Program-made: the position numbers and the translations under genes
Origin: Cellvibrionaceae bacterium
GTDB taxonomy: Bacteria > Pseudomonadota > Gammaproteobacteria > Pseudomonadales > Cellvibrionaceae
NCBI GenBank assembly: GCA_025800365.1
Contig: JAOXRT010000081.1
Coordinates: 31,834 to 95,833, forward strand
Length of the DNA stretch: 64,000 bases
Direction: 5' to 3'
Part shown: one piece after another, positions 47,537 through 57,254 of the stretch
How positions within the stretch are numbered: position 1 is the first letter of the stretch
Layout: each line of letters opens with the position of its first letter
The notes under the pieces: model-generated
What the model was told of the DNA's origin: nothing
The model's database searches: none
The model's input: the letters and a program-made list of their open reading frames with translations, nothing else

Positions 47537-48201
47537 TGGCATACCGAGAAACAGCAAAAATCCAAGCTCGCAAGGCTGATACTAAAGCTAAGATCTTAAG
47601 CGCAGCTCGCCAGATCATAGCTCTAGAGGGCTTTAGCGGCTTAACTATGGCTGCCGCTGCTAAGCAGGCTGGCGTAGCGACCGGCTCCATGTATCGTTAT
47701 TTTCCCAATAAGATTGAGCTTTGCACTGCACTGTTCCGCCAGCTTAGTGGGCGCGAGGTCGATGAAATGCGGACAATCGCTGAGCTTGATTTAAGCCCAG
47801 CGGAAGCTCTAGCTAGATGCTGTTTTAATTTTACCCAGCGAGCATTTCGCGCCCCCGTACAGTCCTATGCCTTAATGGCCGAGCCCTTAGATCCTGCACT
47901 GGAAATGGAGCGCTTGATCTACCGCCGAGCATACGCTGAAGTTTATCAAAGCATTATTGAACGAGGCATAGCGGCAGGTGACTTTGATGAGCTGGATAGC
48001 CACACCGCTAGCCTTGCCGTAGTGGGCATGTTAGCCGAACCTCTCCTTGCCCCCCTGCATCAGTTTTACAGCGGTGAATCAGAGCCATTCGACAGCCGTA
48101 AATTGGCGCTTAGCATTAGCCGCCTTTGCCTAAATTCCCTGGGAGCTGAAGCGCAGCTTAAAAACCAAGATTTCGACGAACAATTTAATGAATACGCATA
48201 A
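47536..48201 (+). CDS. TetR-family transcriptional regulator
   Basis: About 221 residues from a GTG at 47536; the frame is open to a GTG at 47488, but that codon is inside a perfect palindrome and has no ribosome site. The DNA-binding domain is typical (TKAKILSAARQIIALEGFS, TMAAAAKQAGVATGSMYRYF, PNKIELCTALF). The C-terminal domain belongs to a group with a conserved arginine pair (LIYRRAYAEVY). It ends 12 bases before an AidB-like acyl-CoA dehydrogenase and is probably co-transcribed with it, controlling both through the palindromes before it. Confidence 0.85.
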   Translation: MAYRETAKIQARKADTKAKILSAARQIIALEGFSGLTMAAAAKQAGVATGSMYRYFPNKIELCTALFRQLSGREVDEMRTIAELDLSPAEALARCCFNFTQRAFRAPVQSYALMAEPLDPALEMERLIYRRAYAEVYQSIIERGIAAGDFDELDSHTASLAVVGMLAEPLLAPLHQFYSGESEPFDSRKLALSISRLCLNSLGAEAQLKNQDFDEQFNEYA

Positions 48202-48213
48202 TTGGAGACGATG

Positions 48214-49887
48214 ATGAGCCAGTATCCAATGGCCGAAAGCATAAAGGCCAATACCCACGAAGTAGAGAATATGCCAGTTGTTCTTGAAGACTATAACGTC
48301 TTTGATAACGATCCAGGTCTAAAAGAAGGTGTTGTTCGCGAAGGTGCCGAATGGGCGCTAGAACGACTGCATAAATTTGGCGAAGTTTGTGGCAGTAAAG
48401 AAGCGATTCTAGCGGGCACCCAAGCCAACCAAAACAAGCCTACATTACAAACCCATGATCGCTATGGACGTAGGGTAGACGAAGTTGAGTTTCACCCCGC
48501 CTATCACCAACTGATGGAATCATCCTTTGAATACGGTATTGGCGGTTTGCCATGGGCCGAGCCTAAAGCTGGCGCGCATGTTGCCCGCGCAGCAAGCTTT
48601 TATATGCAGACCCAAGTAGAAGCCGGTCATCTATGCCCGACCTGTATGACCTACGCCAGCGTACCGACTCTTAAAAAACAGCCCAATATTGCTGATATCT
48701 GGTTACCTAAAGTGATGTCTTCTGGCTACGACCCTCGCAATGTGTCGTACAAAGATAAGCAAAGCTTAACCATCGGTATGGCCATGACGGAAAAACAAGG
48801 TGGCTCGGATGTGCGCCGTAATTCCACCCGCGCTTACCCGATTAGCGAGCGTGGTGCGGGCATGGAGTATGAACTTGTTGGTCATAAGTTCTTTGTCTCT
48901 GCGCCAATGTGCGATGCCTTCTTAGTGCTTGCACAGGCCGAAGGTGGAATATCATGTTTCTTAGTTCCTCGCTGGCGCCCAGATGGCAGCAAAAACCCAA
49001 TGCAGGTTATTCGCCTGAAGGACAAAATGGGCAATGTATCAAACGCATCAAGTGAGACAGAATTACGCGGTGCCTTTGGTTGGCTGATTGGCGAAGAAGG
49101 CCGCGGCATTGCCAATATTTTGGAAATGGTCGCCTGCACTCGCTTCGATTGTGTCAGTGGCAGCGCAGGGCAAATGCGCGCTCATATGTATCAAATTGTG
49201 CACCACACTAGCCAGCGCGAAGCGTTTGGTAACCGCCTAGACAAACAACCATTAATGCAAAATGTCTTAGCTGATCTAGCCCTGGAATCCGAAGCTGCAA
49301 CGGCCATGGCCATGCGTCTTGGTCGCGGTATGGATGAATCCGGTTTAAATGAAGAAGCCGATATGTTTACCCGTATGGCAACTGCAGTATGCAAATACTG
49401 GATTTGCAAACGTACCCCAGGTCACGCTTATGAAGCCATGGAAGCAATTGGTGGTTCGGCAGTAATGGAAAACAGCTTGATGCCACGCTTCTATCGTGAG
49501 GCCCCGGTAAACTCAATTTGGGAAGGCAGTGGTAATGTACAGTGCTTGGACGTTCTACGAGCTATGGGCCGTGAGCCAGGGTCACTAGAAGCATTTATCG
49601 GAGAGCTAAACAAAGCCAAAGGTCAGGATAAGCGTTTTGACGCTCATCTAAATAGCTTGCTAAAACAATTTAGCAATTTAGATGATATCGAATACCGCGC
49701 CCGCCACGTAGTTGAGCAAATGGCTTTGGGTTTGCAGGGAAGTTTATTAATTCAAGCAGGCAATAGTTCTATTGCAGATGCATTTTGTGCCGGCCGATTA
49801 GAAGGAAATTCTGGCAATACCTATGGCATGTTGCCTAAAGGCGTTGATGTAGAAGCTTTGATTGATCGTTGCCGGATAACGGTATAG
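48214..49887 (+). CDS. AidB-like acyl-CoA dehydrogenase
   Basis: 557 residues, flavin-dependent acyl-CoA dehydrogenase of the AidB branch: MAMTEKQGGSDVRRN is the FAD-binding motif, RFDCVSGSAGQMR lies in the middle, and AIGGSAVMENSLMPRFYREAPVNSIWEGSGNV (only the position, about 415-446, matters) is the C-terminal signature. In E. coli AidB is induced by alkylation and its substrate is unclear; the true role of relatives may be fatty-acid oxidation. I start at the ATG at 48214, 7 bases after GGAG; 48211 is also possible. It is the second gene of a unit with a TetR regulator and is followed by a strong terminator. Confidence 0.88.
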   Translation: MSQYPMAESIKANTHEVENMPVVLEDYNVFDNDPGLKEGVVREGAEWALERLHKFGEVCGSKEAILAGTQANQNKPTLQTHDRYGRRVDEVEFHPAYHQLMESSFEYGIGGLPWAEPKAGAHVARAASFYMQTQVEAGHLCPTCMTYASVPTLKKQPNIADIWLPKVMSSGYDPRNVSYKDKQSLTIGMAMTEKQGGSDVRRNSTRAYPISERGAGMEYELVGHKFFVSAPMCDAFLVLAQAEGGISCFLVPRWRPDGSKNPMQVIRLKDKMGNVSNASSETELRGAFGWLIGEEGRGIANILEMVACTRFDCVSGSAGQMRAHMYQIVHHTSQREAFGNRLDKQPLMQNVLADLALESEAATAMAMRLGRGMDESGLNEEADMFTRMATAVCKYWICKRTPGHAYEAMEAIGGSAVMENSLMPRFYREAPVNSIWEGSGNVQCLDVLRAMGREPGSLEAFIGELNKAKGQDKRFDAHLNSLLKQFSNLDDIEYRARHVVEQMALGLQGSLLIQAGNSSIADAFCAGRLEGNSGNTYGMLPKGVDVEALIDRCRITV

Positions 49888-49894
49888 TTGTCAT

Positions 49895-49924
49895 AAAAAG
49901 GGGCGCTCGCTGCGCCCTTTTTTT
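49895..49924 (+). terminator. Rho-independent terminator after the AidB-like gene
   Basis: Stem GGGCGC / GCGCCC, preceded by AAAAAG and followed by seven T. Confidence 0.88.
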
Positions 49925-49955
49925 GCTTTTGTCTTATAAATTCTATGCTCCGGGT

Positions 49956-51947
49956 TTAAGGGGCTATATTGGAGTTTAGAAATCCAATAACTTCTTGGTA
50001 AAGCTTAACTCTATCTTTGTCGTTGTAAACACCATGCCCAGCACGCCCAAAAACCACCCACTTAGGTTTATTGCCGGCATTTTCTAGTGCTTTTTTCATA
50101 GACTTCCCATGTTCAATAGGGGCTCTTTTGTCTTCCCCTCCGTGAACCAATAGAACTTCTGCTTTGATTTTTTCAGCATTATTGACTGGCGACTGCTCAG
50201 CCATTGCTGCCTTATCTGTGCCAAGTACCTTTGTTAAAAACCCAGGACCAACCCGCATTTCAGGTATATCTCCAGACTCAAACATCATATTCAAGTCATA
50301 GACCCCGACATAGCCCACTGCACATTTAAATAAATCAGGAGCTCTAGACGCCGCGGCCATGGAAGAAAAGCCTCCATAACTCGAACCAAAAATACAAATT
50401 TTATCGTGGTCTGCATAACCCTGCTCAACCAAAGCTTTGGTTGCGTCGATTACATCATCAACCATAGACTTGCCCCACTGCTTATACCCTGACCTTTCAA
50501 ATTTGACACCATATCCGCCACTACCACGAAAGTTCAATTGCAGCACATTAAAGCCGCTATAGGATAAAAGCTGTGCCCGGCTATCATAGGACCAATAATC
50601 TCGCACACCATGGGGGCCGCCATGAGGGACTACAACTAGAGGGGCTTTTTTCTTTTGGGTATTAGCAAGTGTCAAATAGCCTGTCATTTGCAGACCATCC
50701 CTAGCTTCGAATTGCATCGCTTGCATGGGTCTCATAGTATTTGGATCTACCCATGATCTTGCAGCCATTAGAAAATCTGCTTTTTTAGTTTGCGTATCAA
50801 ATAAAAAATACTCACCAGGGTTAACGTCCGCATTTACGAAAGCAACAATATAGCGACCATCAAATGAATAGTCTTCAAAGCTGACTCGCTGCCCTTTAAA
50901 TGCCTTAGCTAGCATTTTGTGATTTTTGGCGAATGGATGATCCAAATACTGATATTTGGGCAAGTCAGGCTCATGTATTGCTGCCACCGGTGTTCTGCTA
51001 AGCGGATCAACAATCCAATTACTCACATCTCCATTTTCAGTATCGAACAGCGGTACTATTGCGCCATCACTCGGCGACCAGCTATAAATAGTGAAAAATC
51101 CGCTTTGAAAATCTCGTGCTCGTATATAGATCTCACTTCCAGCCTTACTCACACCAACAACTCTTGGATCAGCAAACCCTGGTGGGAGCGCTGCTTCAGA
51201 CCAAGAACTTGATGCGGAGTCACGATAGAAGACTTCAAGTGCTGTATTCTTCTTTTGGTGAGTGTATACGTGAAGCTGGCCATCCAAGGAGGCTACAGGA
51301 TCTGCTCCTGGGGTTGGCAAGGTTTCAAGCTTGTATCGCTTTCCGGAATATACATTGAGCTTTGAAACTGAGGGCGCAATATTCCTTAAATCATAGAGAA
51401 ATTTTCCAACGGGGCTTAGAGGGTGCTCAACGATTAAAACATTTTTAGGGTCGTTTATTAGTGGGCTAATAAATTCTACAGCAGCATTAATGTCTCTTTT
51501 ATTGTTTAATCTAGAGCCTGTTTTCCCTTTATCAACCCCAGCACCATAGATGAGCTTACGTCGACTGTTGTCTTTATTGATTGCCCACATTCCTCCCATT
51601 ACCGGGTTTTCGGTACTTACGATTTTTCTGGCAAACTGATATACAATTCTTTCATCGTTTGCCCAGTAATAGTCGTAGATTATATCCCCATTACTCGCCT
51701 TAACCGCCCCACTAGGCTTACCACTAGCGATATCCACAAACATCAACAGCATATCTTCACCCTGGCGCACACGTGCCGCCAGCGAGCTGCCATCGGGGGA
51801 AATTTTTACATCAAGGTAGTCGCCCTTTTTAACGAAGTGGGCAATTTCTTTATCGGTGGGTAGCTTTGCATAGCTAATTGAAGCGCTAATGCAAGCTGCT
51901 AGAAACAAAAGGAACGAGTATGTACGATAAACATACGATCTATGCAT
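49956..51947 (-). CDS. Prolyl-oligopeptidase family (S9) serine peptidase, secreted
   Basis: 663 residues: signal peptide (SFLLFLAACISASISYA), a beta-propeller of about 370 residues, and a C-terminal alpha/beta hydrolase. The nucleophile elbow GSSYGGF lies near residue 522, and the catalytic His is in GRAGHGVYND near residue 635; an Asp is expected in HGGEDKRAPI. Such enzymes cleave short peptides, often after a proline or from the N-terminus, in the periplasm. I start at the ATG at 51947 after AGGGAG; the longer frame to 52049 lacks a signal sequence. Its propeller is related to the protein encoded at 52101. Confidence 0.9.
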   Translation of the reverse strand: MHRSYVYRTYSFLLFLAACISASISYAKLPTDKEIAHFVKKGDYLDVKISPDGSSLAARVRQGEDMLLMFVDIASGKPSGAVKASNGDIIYDYYWANDERIVYQFARKIVSTENPVMGGMWAINKDNSRRKLIYGAGVDKGKTGSRLNNKRDINAAVEFISPLINDPKNVLIVEHPLSPVGKFLYDLRNIAPSVSKLNVYSGKRYKLETLPTPGADPVASLDGQLHVYTHQKKNTALEVFYRDSASSSWSEAALPPGFADPRVVGVSKAGSEIYIRARDFQSGFFTIYSWSPSDGAIVPLFDTENGDVSNWIVDPLSRTPVAAIHEPDLPKYQYLDHPFAKNHKMLAKAFKGQRVSFEDYSFDGRYIVAFVNADVNPGEYFLFDTQTKKADFLMAARSWVDPNTMRPMQAMQFEARDGLQMTGYLTLANTQKKKAPLVVVPHGGPHGVRDYWSYDSRAQLLSYSGFNVLQLNFRGSGGYGVKFERSGYKQWGKSMVDDVIDATKALVEQGYADHDKICIFGSSYGGFSSMAAASRAPDLFKCAVGYVGVYDLNMMFESGDIPEMRVGPGFLTKVLGTDKAAMAEQSPVNNAEKIKAEVLLVHGGEDKRAPIEHGKSMKKALENAGNKPKWVVFGRAGHGVYNDKDRVKLYQEVIGFLNSNIAP

Positions 51948-52039
51948 GGTAATCTCCCTATCAAATACATCCATCTTATGGCTGTCGCTAAGACTAGCAA
52001 TAGAACCATAGTTTGGAAATAGGGAAAACAAAATTGATT

Positions 52040-52072
52040 GGGCGCTCACAGTTGCTTGTTTTTTGAGCGCCC
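52040..52072 (-). terminator. Hairpin between the propeller fragment and the S9 peptidase
   Basis: Perfect 9-bp stem GGGCGCTCA / TGAGCGCCC with a 15-base loop, followed on the minus strand by AATCAATTTTG. It is a likely terminator of the 52101 gene and separates it from the peptidase. Confidence 0.55.
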
Positions 52073-52100
52073 ATTATTACTTATGGGGAGATCTATCTAG

Positions 52101-52715
52101 TTATGAGCCCATTTTCTTGGCTTCTGCGTAGCTAACTTTTTTAACAGTTTTGCGCTTGCCTGAATAAACATCTAAACGGCTTAGGGTTACTGGGCGCTCT
52201 TTAGCACGCAAGTAATTATTCAAACCATCTTTTTTGAGTGGATACTCGGCCACTAAAACCAGCTTTTTTTCACCGGGTAAGGTGTCAACAATTTCTAGTT
52301 GAGCCTTAACTTCCTTACGTTTATTGATACGAGTGTCACGCTTAAAACGTTCCAAACCATAACCATAGATTTGCTTACGGTTGCTACCGTCCTTGTCCAT
52401 AGCATAAACCATTACTAAACCATTTATGGCATTGGCCTTATCTGACTCCAGTTTGATTTGATAGACAACACGATCGTTATCAACCCAGCGATACCAGTCA
52501 ATCATTGCATCACGAGGCTTAGCAAACTCGGTAATCGCCTTTTTAGCTTTCGCATCTACAACCAGTATGCGCTCGGCATTGGCCTCTCCGGCCATTCTCG
52601 CAATAAAGTGTGATTGATCAGGTGATTGTTGAATATCGCTTAGACCATTCCCAGCCCAAGCTTGGGACAGTGGAATCATTAAAGCGGCTACTATTGCATA
52701 AATGGTACGTTTCAT
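52101..52715 (-). CDS. Secreted propeller-fragment protein, paralogue of the S9 peptidase N-terminus
   Basis: 204 residues with a signal peptide (MKRTIYAIVAALMIPLSQAWA). Residues 60-190 align by eye with residues about 90-240 of the neighbouring S9 peptidase: shared strings include DNDRVVYQ/NDERIVYQ, DGSNRKQIYGYG/DNSRRKLIYGAG, INKRKEVKAQ/LNNKRDINAA and LDVYSGKR/LNVYSGKR. There is no hydrolase domain, no frameshift and a clean stop. It is either a duplicated and shortened gene that kept its own start, or a free-standing binding protein. I cannot assign a function. Confidence 0.75.
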   Translation of the reverse strand: MKRTIYAIVAALMIPLSQAWAGNGLSDIQQSPDQSHFIARMAGEANAERILVVDAKAKKAITEFAKPRDAMIDWYRWVDNDRVVYQIKLESDKANAINGLVMVYAMDKDGSNRKQIYGYGLERFKRDTRINKRKEVKAQLEIVDTLPGEKKLVLVAEYPLKKDGLNNYLRAKERPVTLSRLDVYSGKRKTVKKVSYAEAKKMGS

Positions 52716-52916
52716 CGGGACCTTCCTCCAGGTGCTGTTTGCACAATGTCGTTATTTAATAGCTTAGACGAGGCTTTTAAAAATAATGACACAGGAAATT
52801 ATGAATTAAATGCCATTTTTTCGAATATAGGTTCAGTTGAATTCAGGCTGCGGTAAATTGCAGTACTGCTGTCCCTACGCAGAGAAATAGTGATGAAATT
52901 TAACTTTAAAAACGCA

Positions 52917-52941
52917 GAAAAGGAGGCAAAGCCTCCTTTTC
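52917..52941 (-). terminator. Terminator after rlmB
   Basis: Perfect 11-bp stem GAAAAGGAGGC / GCCTCCTTTTC with a 3-base loop. Read on the minus strand the second arm ends in CCTTTTC. Confidence 0.75.
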
Positions 52942-52966
52942 AAATCACTTAATTTAAGAATTAAGC

Positions 52967-53707
52967 TTATTTATTGCGCTGTCGAACAGCCTCAAACAGG
53001 CACACCCCTGTTGCTACAGAGACGTTCAAGCTGCTGACTTCGCCTGCCATAGGAATGTTAATCAAAGAATCACAGCACTCACGAGTAAGTCGTCGCATAC
53101 CCTTGCCCTCAGCTCCCATAACCAAGGCCATAGGTCCAGTTAGGTCACTTTGGTATACCCCGGCATCGGCTTCACCGGCAGTACCGATTATCCAAACACC
53201 TTTTTCTTGCAACGCTTTTAAGGTGCGCGATAGGTTGGTGACACTAATATAAGGCAGCACCTCGGCGGCACCACAGGCAACTTTGCGGGCAGTATCATTA
53301 AGGCTAGCCGAGTTATCTTTAGGTGCAATAACCGCCTGCACGCCCGCTGCTTCGGCGGTACGCAAACAGGCACCTAAGTTGTGCGGATCAGTAACACCAT
53401 CTAAAACCAATAAAAAAGCAGGAACCGTTAAATCATCGATAAGCTCATATAGATACTTTTCATCGTGAAGCTTCCCTGGTTTAGCGAAGGCAATAACCCC
53501 CTGGTGATTACCTTCTACTTTCTCATCAAGCTGCTTTCGACTGACTGACGTTACAGGGACAGACATCTTTTGCGCTGACGCCAATATCTTTTGCAGACGT
53601 TGATCGTTGCGATTTTTTAGTACCCACAATTCGTTAACTCTTTGCGGGCTGGATTTCAATAAGGCTTGCACAGCATGCAAGCCAAAGATAGTTTCTAGTT
53701 TTGCCAT
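52967..53707 (-). CDS. rlmB: 23S rRNA (guanosine-2251-2'-O)-methyltransferase RlmB
   Basis: Methylates G2251 in the peptidyl-transferase P loop. 246-residue SPOUT enzyme: an N-terminal substrate-binding domain ([13 protein letters not shown]), then the SpoU motifs [22 protein letters not shown] and [15 protein letters not shown] that form the trefoil-knot SAM site. It follows rnr by 76 bases on the same strand, the arrangement of E. coli rnr-rlmB. Confidence 0.95.
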   Translation of the reverse strand: MAKLETIFGLHAVQALLKSSPQRVNELWVLKNRNDQRLQKILASAQKMSVPVTSVSRKQLDEKVEGNHQGVIAFAKPGKLHDEKYLYELIDDLTVPAFLLVLDGVTDPHNLGACLRTAEAAGVQAVIAPKDNSASLNDTARKVACGAAEVLPYISVTNLSRTLKALQEKGVWIIGTAGEADAGVYQSDLTGPMALVMGAEGKGMRRLTRECCDSLINIPMAGEVSSLNVSVATGVCLFEAVRQRNK

Positions 53708-53783
53708 TTATATTTCTAACTCAATCTTCAACGTTAGTGCTTATCCTAAAAATTTGGATAAATATCTCACGCTATCAAAAAGC

Positions 53784-56330
53784 TCACTTACGTTTTTTAG
53801 GGGCCGCTGATTTCTTTACTTTCTTCTGGTGCTTTTTAGAGGTCGAAGCGCTTTTTGCTTTGCGTACTTTATTTCCTTTACTAGGCTTTTTCTTAGCAGG
53901 CGCCTTTACCGCAGCTTCTTTTCCTTTTGCAGACTTCGATTTTTTGCGTGGCTTGCGCTCTTCATCGTCCGCCAAATCACGCAGCTTCTGCATATTTGCT
54001 TTGGCATTAATTTTACCGCCGCTCTTAGACTTTTTCTTACTGGCTTTTCTATCACCGCCCTGTAGGCGCTCAACTAACTCTAAATCGACCTTGCGCTCAT
54101 CTAAATCGACACGGGCAACCTGCACCCGAAGCTCATCACCTAAACGGAAAACTTGACGGCTTTTCTCACCAATTAGTCGATGTTGGGCGGCCTCAAAATG
54201 ATAGTAATCATGGGGTAACGCACTAATATGCACTAAACCCTCGACATAAATATCTTTAAGCTCTACAAAAATACCAAAGCCTGTTACTGCATTGATAATA
54301 CCTTCAAAAGTCTCACCGACCCGATCTTGTAGATATTCGCACTTTAGCCAACTGACCACATCGCGGCTCGCCTCATCGGCTCGACGCTCGTAGCTTGAGC
54401 AGCTTTCACCCAGGCCGAGCATTGCCGCTGTGTCATAGGGGTAAATTGCAGCCTTACTAATCGCCTTAGCACCTTTTACTTTTTGCACCGGAGGCTTGCT
54501 AAACAAGGCTAACAATTGCTGGCCTAAGCCACCACGCCCACGAATTACCGAACGTATTGCACGGTGAACGAGTAAGTCAGGATATCGGCGGATTGGCGAG
54601 GTAAAATGAGCATAAGCTGGATAGCACAAGCCAAAATGCCCCTTATTATCCGGGCTATAAACGGCTTGTTTCATGCTACGCAGCATGACCGTTTGAATTA
54701 AGCCCGCTTCAGGTCTGTCTGCAATCGACTGCAAGAGCTGCTGAAAATCTGAGGACTTTGGCTGCAAACGTCCACCAAGGCTAAGCCCCATTTCCCCTAG
54801 GAAATCACGTAGATTTTCTAGCTTTTCCTCACCCGGGCCTTCGTGAACCCTATATAGGGCTGGCAATTCAAGCTTTTCTAAAAAGCGCGCGGCGCAAACA
54901 TTGGCGCATAACATGCACTCTTCAATAAGCTTATGAGCATCGTTTCGCTCAACTGGCACAATCTCTTCGATTTTTCGGTCTTCATCAAAAAGAATACGTG
55001 TTTCGGTTGTCTCAAAATCGATAGCGCCACGCTCACTGCGGTTCTCACGCAGCACTTTGTATAAATCATGCAAAGCATCCAGATAAGGCAATAGCTGGGT
55101 GCGAGCCTTGCGAGGGCCACTTTGAGGATTTCCGCGCTCATCTAGAATGCGGCCAACTTCGGTATAGGTCAGGCGGGCATGGGAGTGAATTAAGCCTTCA
55201 TAAAACTGATAGCCACTAACCCGTCCCTTTGCGCTAATAGTCATTTCACAGACCATTGCCAAACGATCTACATCCGGGTTTAAGGAGCACAAGCCATTAG
55301 AAATTGCCTCGGGCAACATAGGTACGACGTGGTCAGGAAAATACACCGAGGTACCACGAGTTTGTGCTTCTCTATCTAGAGCTGAACCCAAAGTGACATA
55401 ATGAGACACATCGGCAATGGCCACGTACAAACGCCAGCCCTTGGTTTTCTTGTTAGGTATACAGAGTACAGCATCGTCGAAATCACGCGCATCTTCGCCA
55501 TCGATAGTAACAAAGGGTAAATCTCGCAAATCGACACGATGCTGCTTATCTTCTTCAGCAACTTCACTATCTAAAGCTGCCGCTTCCGCGCTCACATCAC
55601 TTGGCCAAAGATGCGGAATTCCATGAGAACGGATCGCCACATCGATTTCCATCCCTGGTGCCATATGGTCACCCAACACCTCTAAAACTCGACCGGCGGG
55701 GTGCTGACGTCTATCCGGTTGTTGAGTAATTTCAACAACGACATACTGCCCAGGCTCTGCAGCAGCGGTTTCATCGGCTGGAATCATCACATCATGAATT
55801 AAACGCGCATTATCTGGGCGAACAAAGTTGACGCCACTTTCGGCATAAAAACGCCCCACAACCTGATGGGTATTGCGCGCGATGACCTCAACAATATGCC
55901 CTTCTCGCTTACCGCGATAGCCCTTACCACTATCGCGCACCAACACCTCATCGCCGTCAAATACCTTGCGCATCTGGCGGCCGGCTAAATAAAGGTCATC
56001 CCCACCATTAGCCGGAATAACAAAGCCAAAACCATCTTTATGGCCATGCACGCGCCCCTTGATGAGATCAAGGTGATCAACTGGGCCATAAGCCCATCGA
56101 CGGTTGCGCATTAGCTGCCCGTCCCGCTCCATAGCTATCAAGCGCCTACGTAATGCTTCGATAGACTCTTCATCAGTAAGCTCTAATAGCTGACAAAGCT
56201 CTGGGTGACTCAGTGGCCCTGGTGCTTTATCCAGTTTTTTAAGGATAAATTCCCGGCTGGGTATTGGGTTAGCGTATTTTTGGGCTTCACGCTCCGCATG
56301 AGGGTCATGCGATTGTTTGTTTTTTGGCAA
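53784..56330 (-). CDS. rnr: Ribonuclease R
   Basis: 3'-5' exoribonuclease that degrades structured RNA and takes part in trans-translation. 848 residues: an N-terminal helix-turn-helix (PLSHPELCQLLELTDEESIE), cold-shock domains, the RNB catalytic domain with GEDARDFDDAV (the conserved metal-binding aspartates), an S1 domain near residues 650-735 (GETFEGIINAVTGFGIFVEL), and a long Lys-rich tail of about 110 residues typical of RNase R and absent from RNase II. First gene of rnr-rlmB. Confidence 0.96.
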   Translation of the reverse strand: MPKNKQSHDPHAEREAQKYANPIPSREFILKKLDKAPGPLSHPELCQLLELTDEESIEALRRRLIAMERDGQLMRNRRWAYGPVDHLDLIKGRVHGHKDGFGFVIPANGGDDLYLAGRQMRKVFDGDEVLVRDSGKGYRGKREGHIVEVIARNTHQVVGRFYAESGVNFVRPDNARLIHDVMIPADETAAAEPGQYVVVEITQQPDRRQHPAGRVLEVLGDHMAPGMEIDVAIRSHGIPHLWPSDVSAEAAALDSEVAEEDKQHRVDLRDLPFVTIDGEDARDFDDAVLCIPNKKTKGWRLYVAIADVSHYVTLGSALDREAQTRGTSVYFPDHVVPMLPEAISNGLCSLNPDVDRLAMVCEMTISAKGRVSGYQFYEGLIHSHARLTYTEVGRILDERGNPQSGPRKARTQLLPYLDALHDLYKVLRENRSERGAIDFETTETRILFDEDRKIEEIVPVERNDAHKLIEECMLCANVCAARFLEKLELPALYRVHEGPGEEKLENLRDFLGEMGLSLGGRLQPKSSDFQQLLQSIADRPEAGLIQTVMLRSMKQAVYSPDNKGHFGLCYPAYAHFTSPIRRYPDLLVHRAIRSVIRGRGGLGQQLLALFSKPPVQKVKGAKAISKAAIYPYDTAAMLGLGESCSSYERRADEASRDVVSWLKCEYLQDRVGETFEGIINAVTGFGIFVELKDIYVEGLVHISALPHDYYHFEAAQHRLIGEKSRQVFRLGDELRVQVARVDLDERKVDLELVERLQGGDRKASKKKSKSGGKINAKANMQKLRDLADDEERKPRKKSKSAKGKEAAVKAPAKKKPSKGNKVRKAKSASTSKKHQKKVKKSAAPKKRK

Positions 56331-56407
56331 AATTGGGTCCCGCTAAGGGGCTCATATAGAAATGATGAGCCTATCAATTGAATAAGCTCATTATAGGTGA
56401 TTAGGCC

Positions 56408-57226
56408 TTAGCTGACACGATTTATCAGTTGCCCTATATTCGCCGAGGCGCCTCCATTCTGGATGCCCACCAAGGTTTGGGTAAGTTCGAAGCTCTTGCG
56501 ATTCAATTCAGCCTGGCTAATGCGCTGTTCTTCCACACTCTGCTTTTCACGCTCTAATGAATCTTTCTTATCTTCCATTGCCGCTTGCTCAGCTTTGATC
56601 TTAGCCTCTTCTTCCTTAGCTCGGCGCTCGGCCTCTGCAAGTAGCGTAATTTCTCTTAGGGCTTGTTGTTCTAACTGCGCTGCACGAGCGGCAACTCTCC
56701 TATCTTGACCGGAAGGCTCTGCTGGGGCCAGTGCAGCTCGCTGTACTTTACGAGCATTCTCTAAGGTTGCTTTCGGGTCTCCAGCTACCTCTTGAATAGC
56801 AATAGGGACTTCACCACCAACCGCGTAATTTTTACCGTCAGGGCCTTTCTCATATTGATAGCTGGGCGCACCTGCCAGCTCACCGCCGACATTGGCATGG
56901 GCCTGCTCATGATCGCGTACCTCTCTATCGCGAGCTGCAAGCTTCTGAATCAGCTCAAGCTCTTGATCACTTAGTGGCTCGCCATCAATGCCTTTTTGTC
57001 CTTGCGTATTGCCTTTATTTTCTTCGCCTTCAGCCTCAAGCGTGTCGCCTGAAGTTTCATTTCCTCGAGCTCGGCGTTGATTTTTTTCAGTCTTGTTGGA
57101 TTCATCAACCGGGCGAATCGTACTCTGCTGAGCATCAGGGTTCGCTTCACCGGTAGGTTTATTCACTGGCGATTCAAAAGGGCTTACCGTATTGGGCAAG
57201 CTTGGCTGAGGACTAAAACTGATCAT
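56408..57226 (-). CDS. SprA-family putative metalloprotease
   Basis: 272 residues with the SprA-related domain (PF12118 type) at about 85-175. A zinc-protease motif HEQAH is at residues 106-110 in RDREVRDHEQAHANVGG, with SYQYEKGPDGKNYAVGGEV after it. Residues 1-80 are low-complexity, and about 175-250 form a charged coiled coil (EQAAMEDKKDSLEREKQSVE). There is no signal peptide. The family occurs in many flagellated bacteria and is of unknown function. A very small gene lies 28 bases upstream and is probably in the same unit. Confidence 0.75.
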   Translation of the reverse strand: MISFSPQPSLPNTVSPFESPVNKPTGEANPDAQQSTIRPVDESNKTEKNQRRARGNETSGDTLEAEGEENKGNTQGQKGIDGEPLSDQELELIQKLAARDREVRDHEQAHANVGGELAGAPSYQYEKGPDGKNYAVGGEVPIAIQEVAGDPKATLENARKVQRAALAPAEPSGQDRRVAARAAQLEQQALREITLLAEAERRAKEEEAKIKAEQAAMEDKKDSLEREKQSVEEQRISQAELNRKSFELTQTLVGIQNGGASANIGQLINRVS

Positions 57227-57254
57227 GACAGCCTCCTACTTTCACGGTGTTCGC

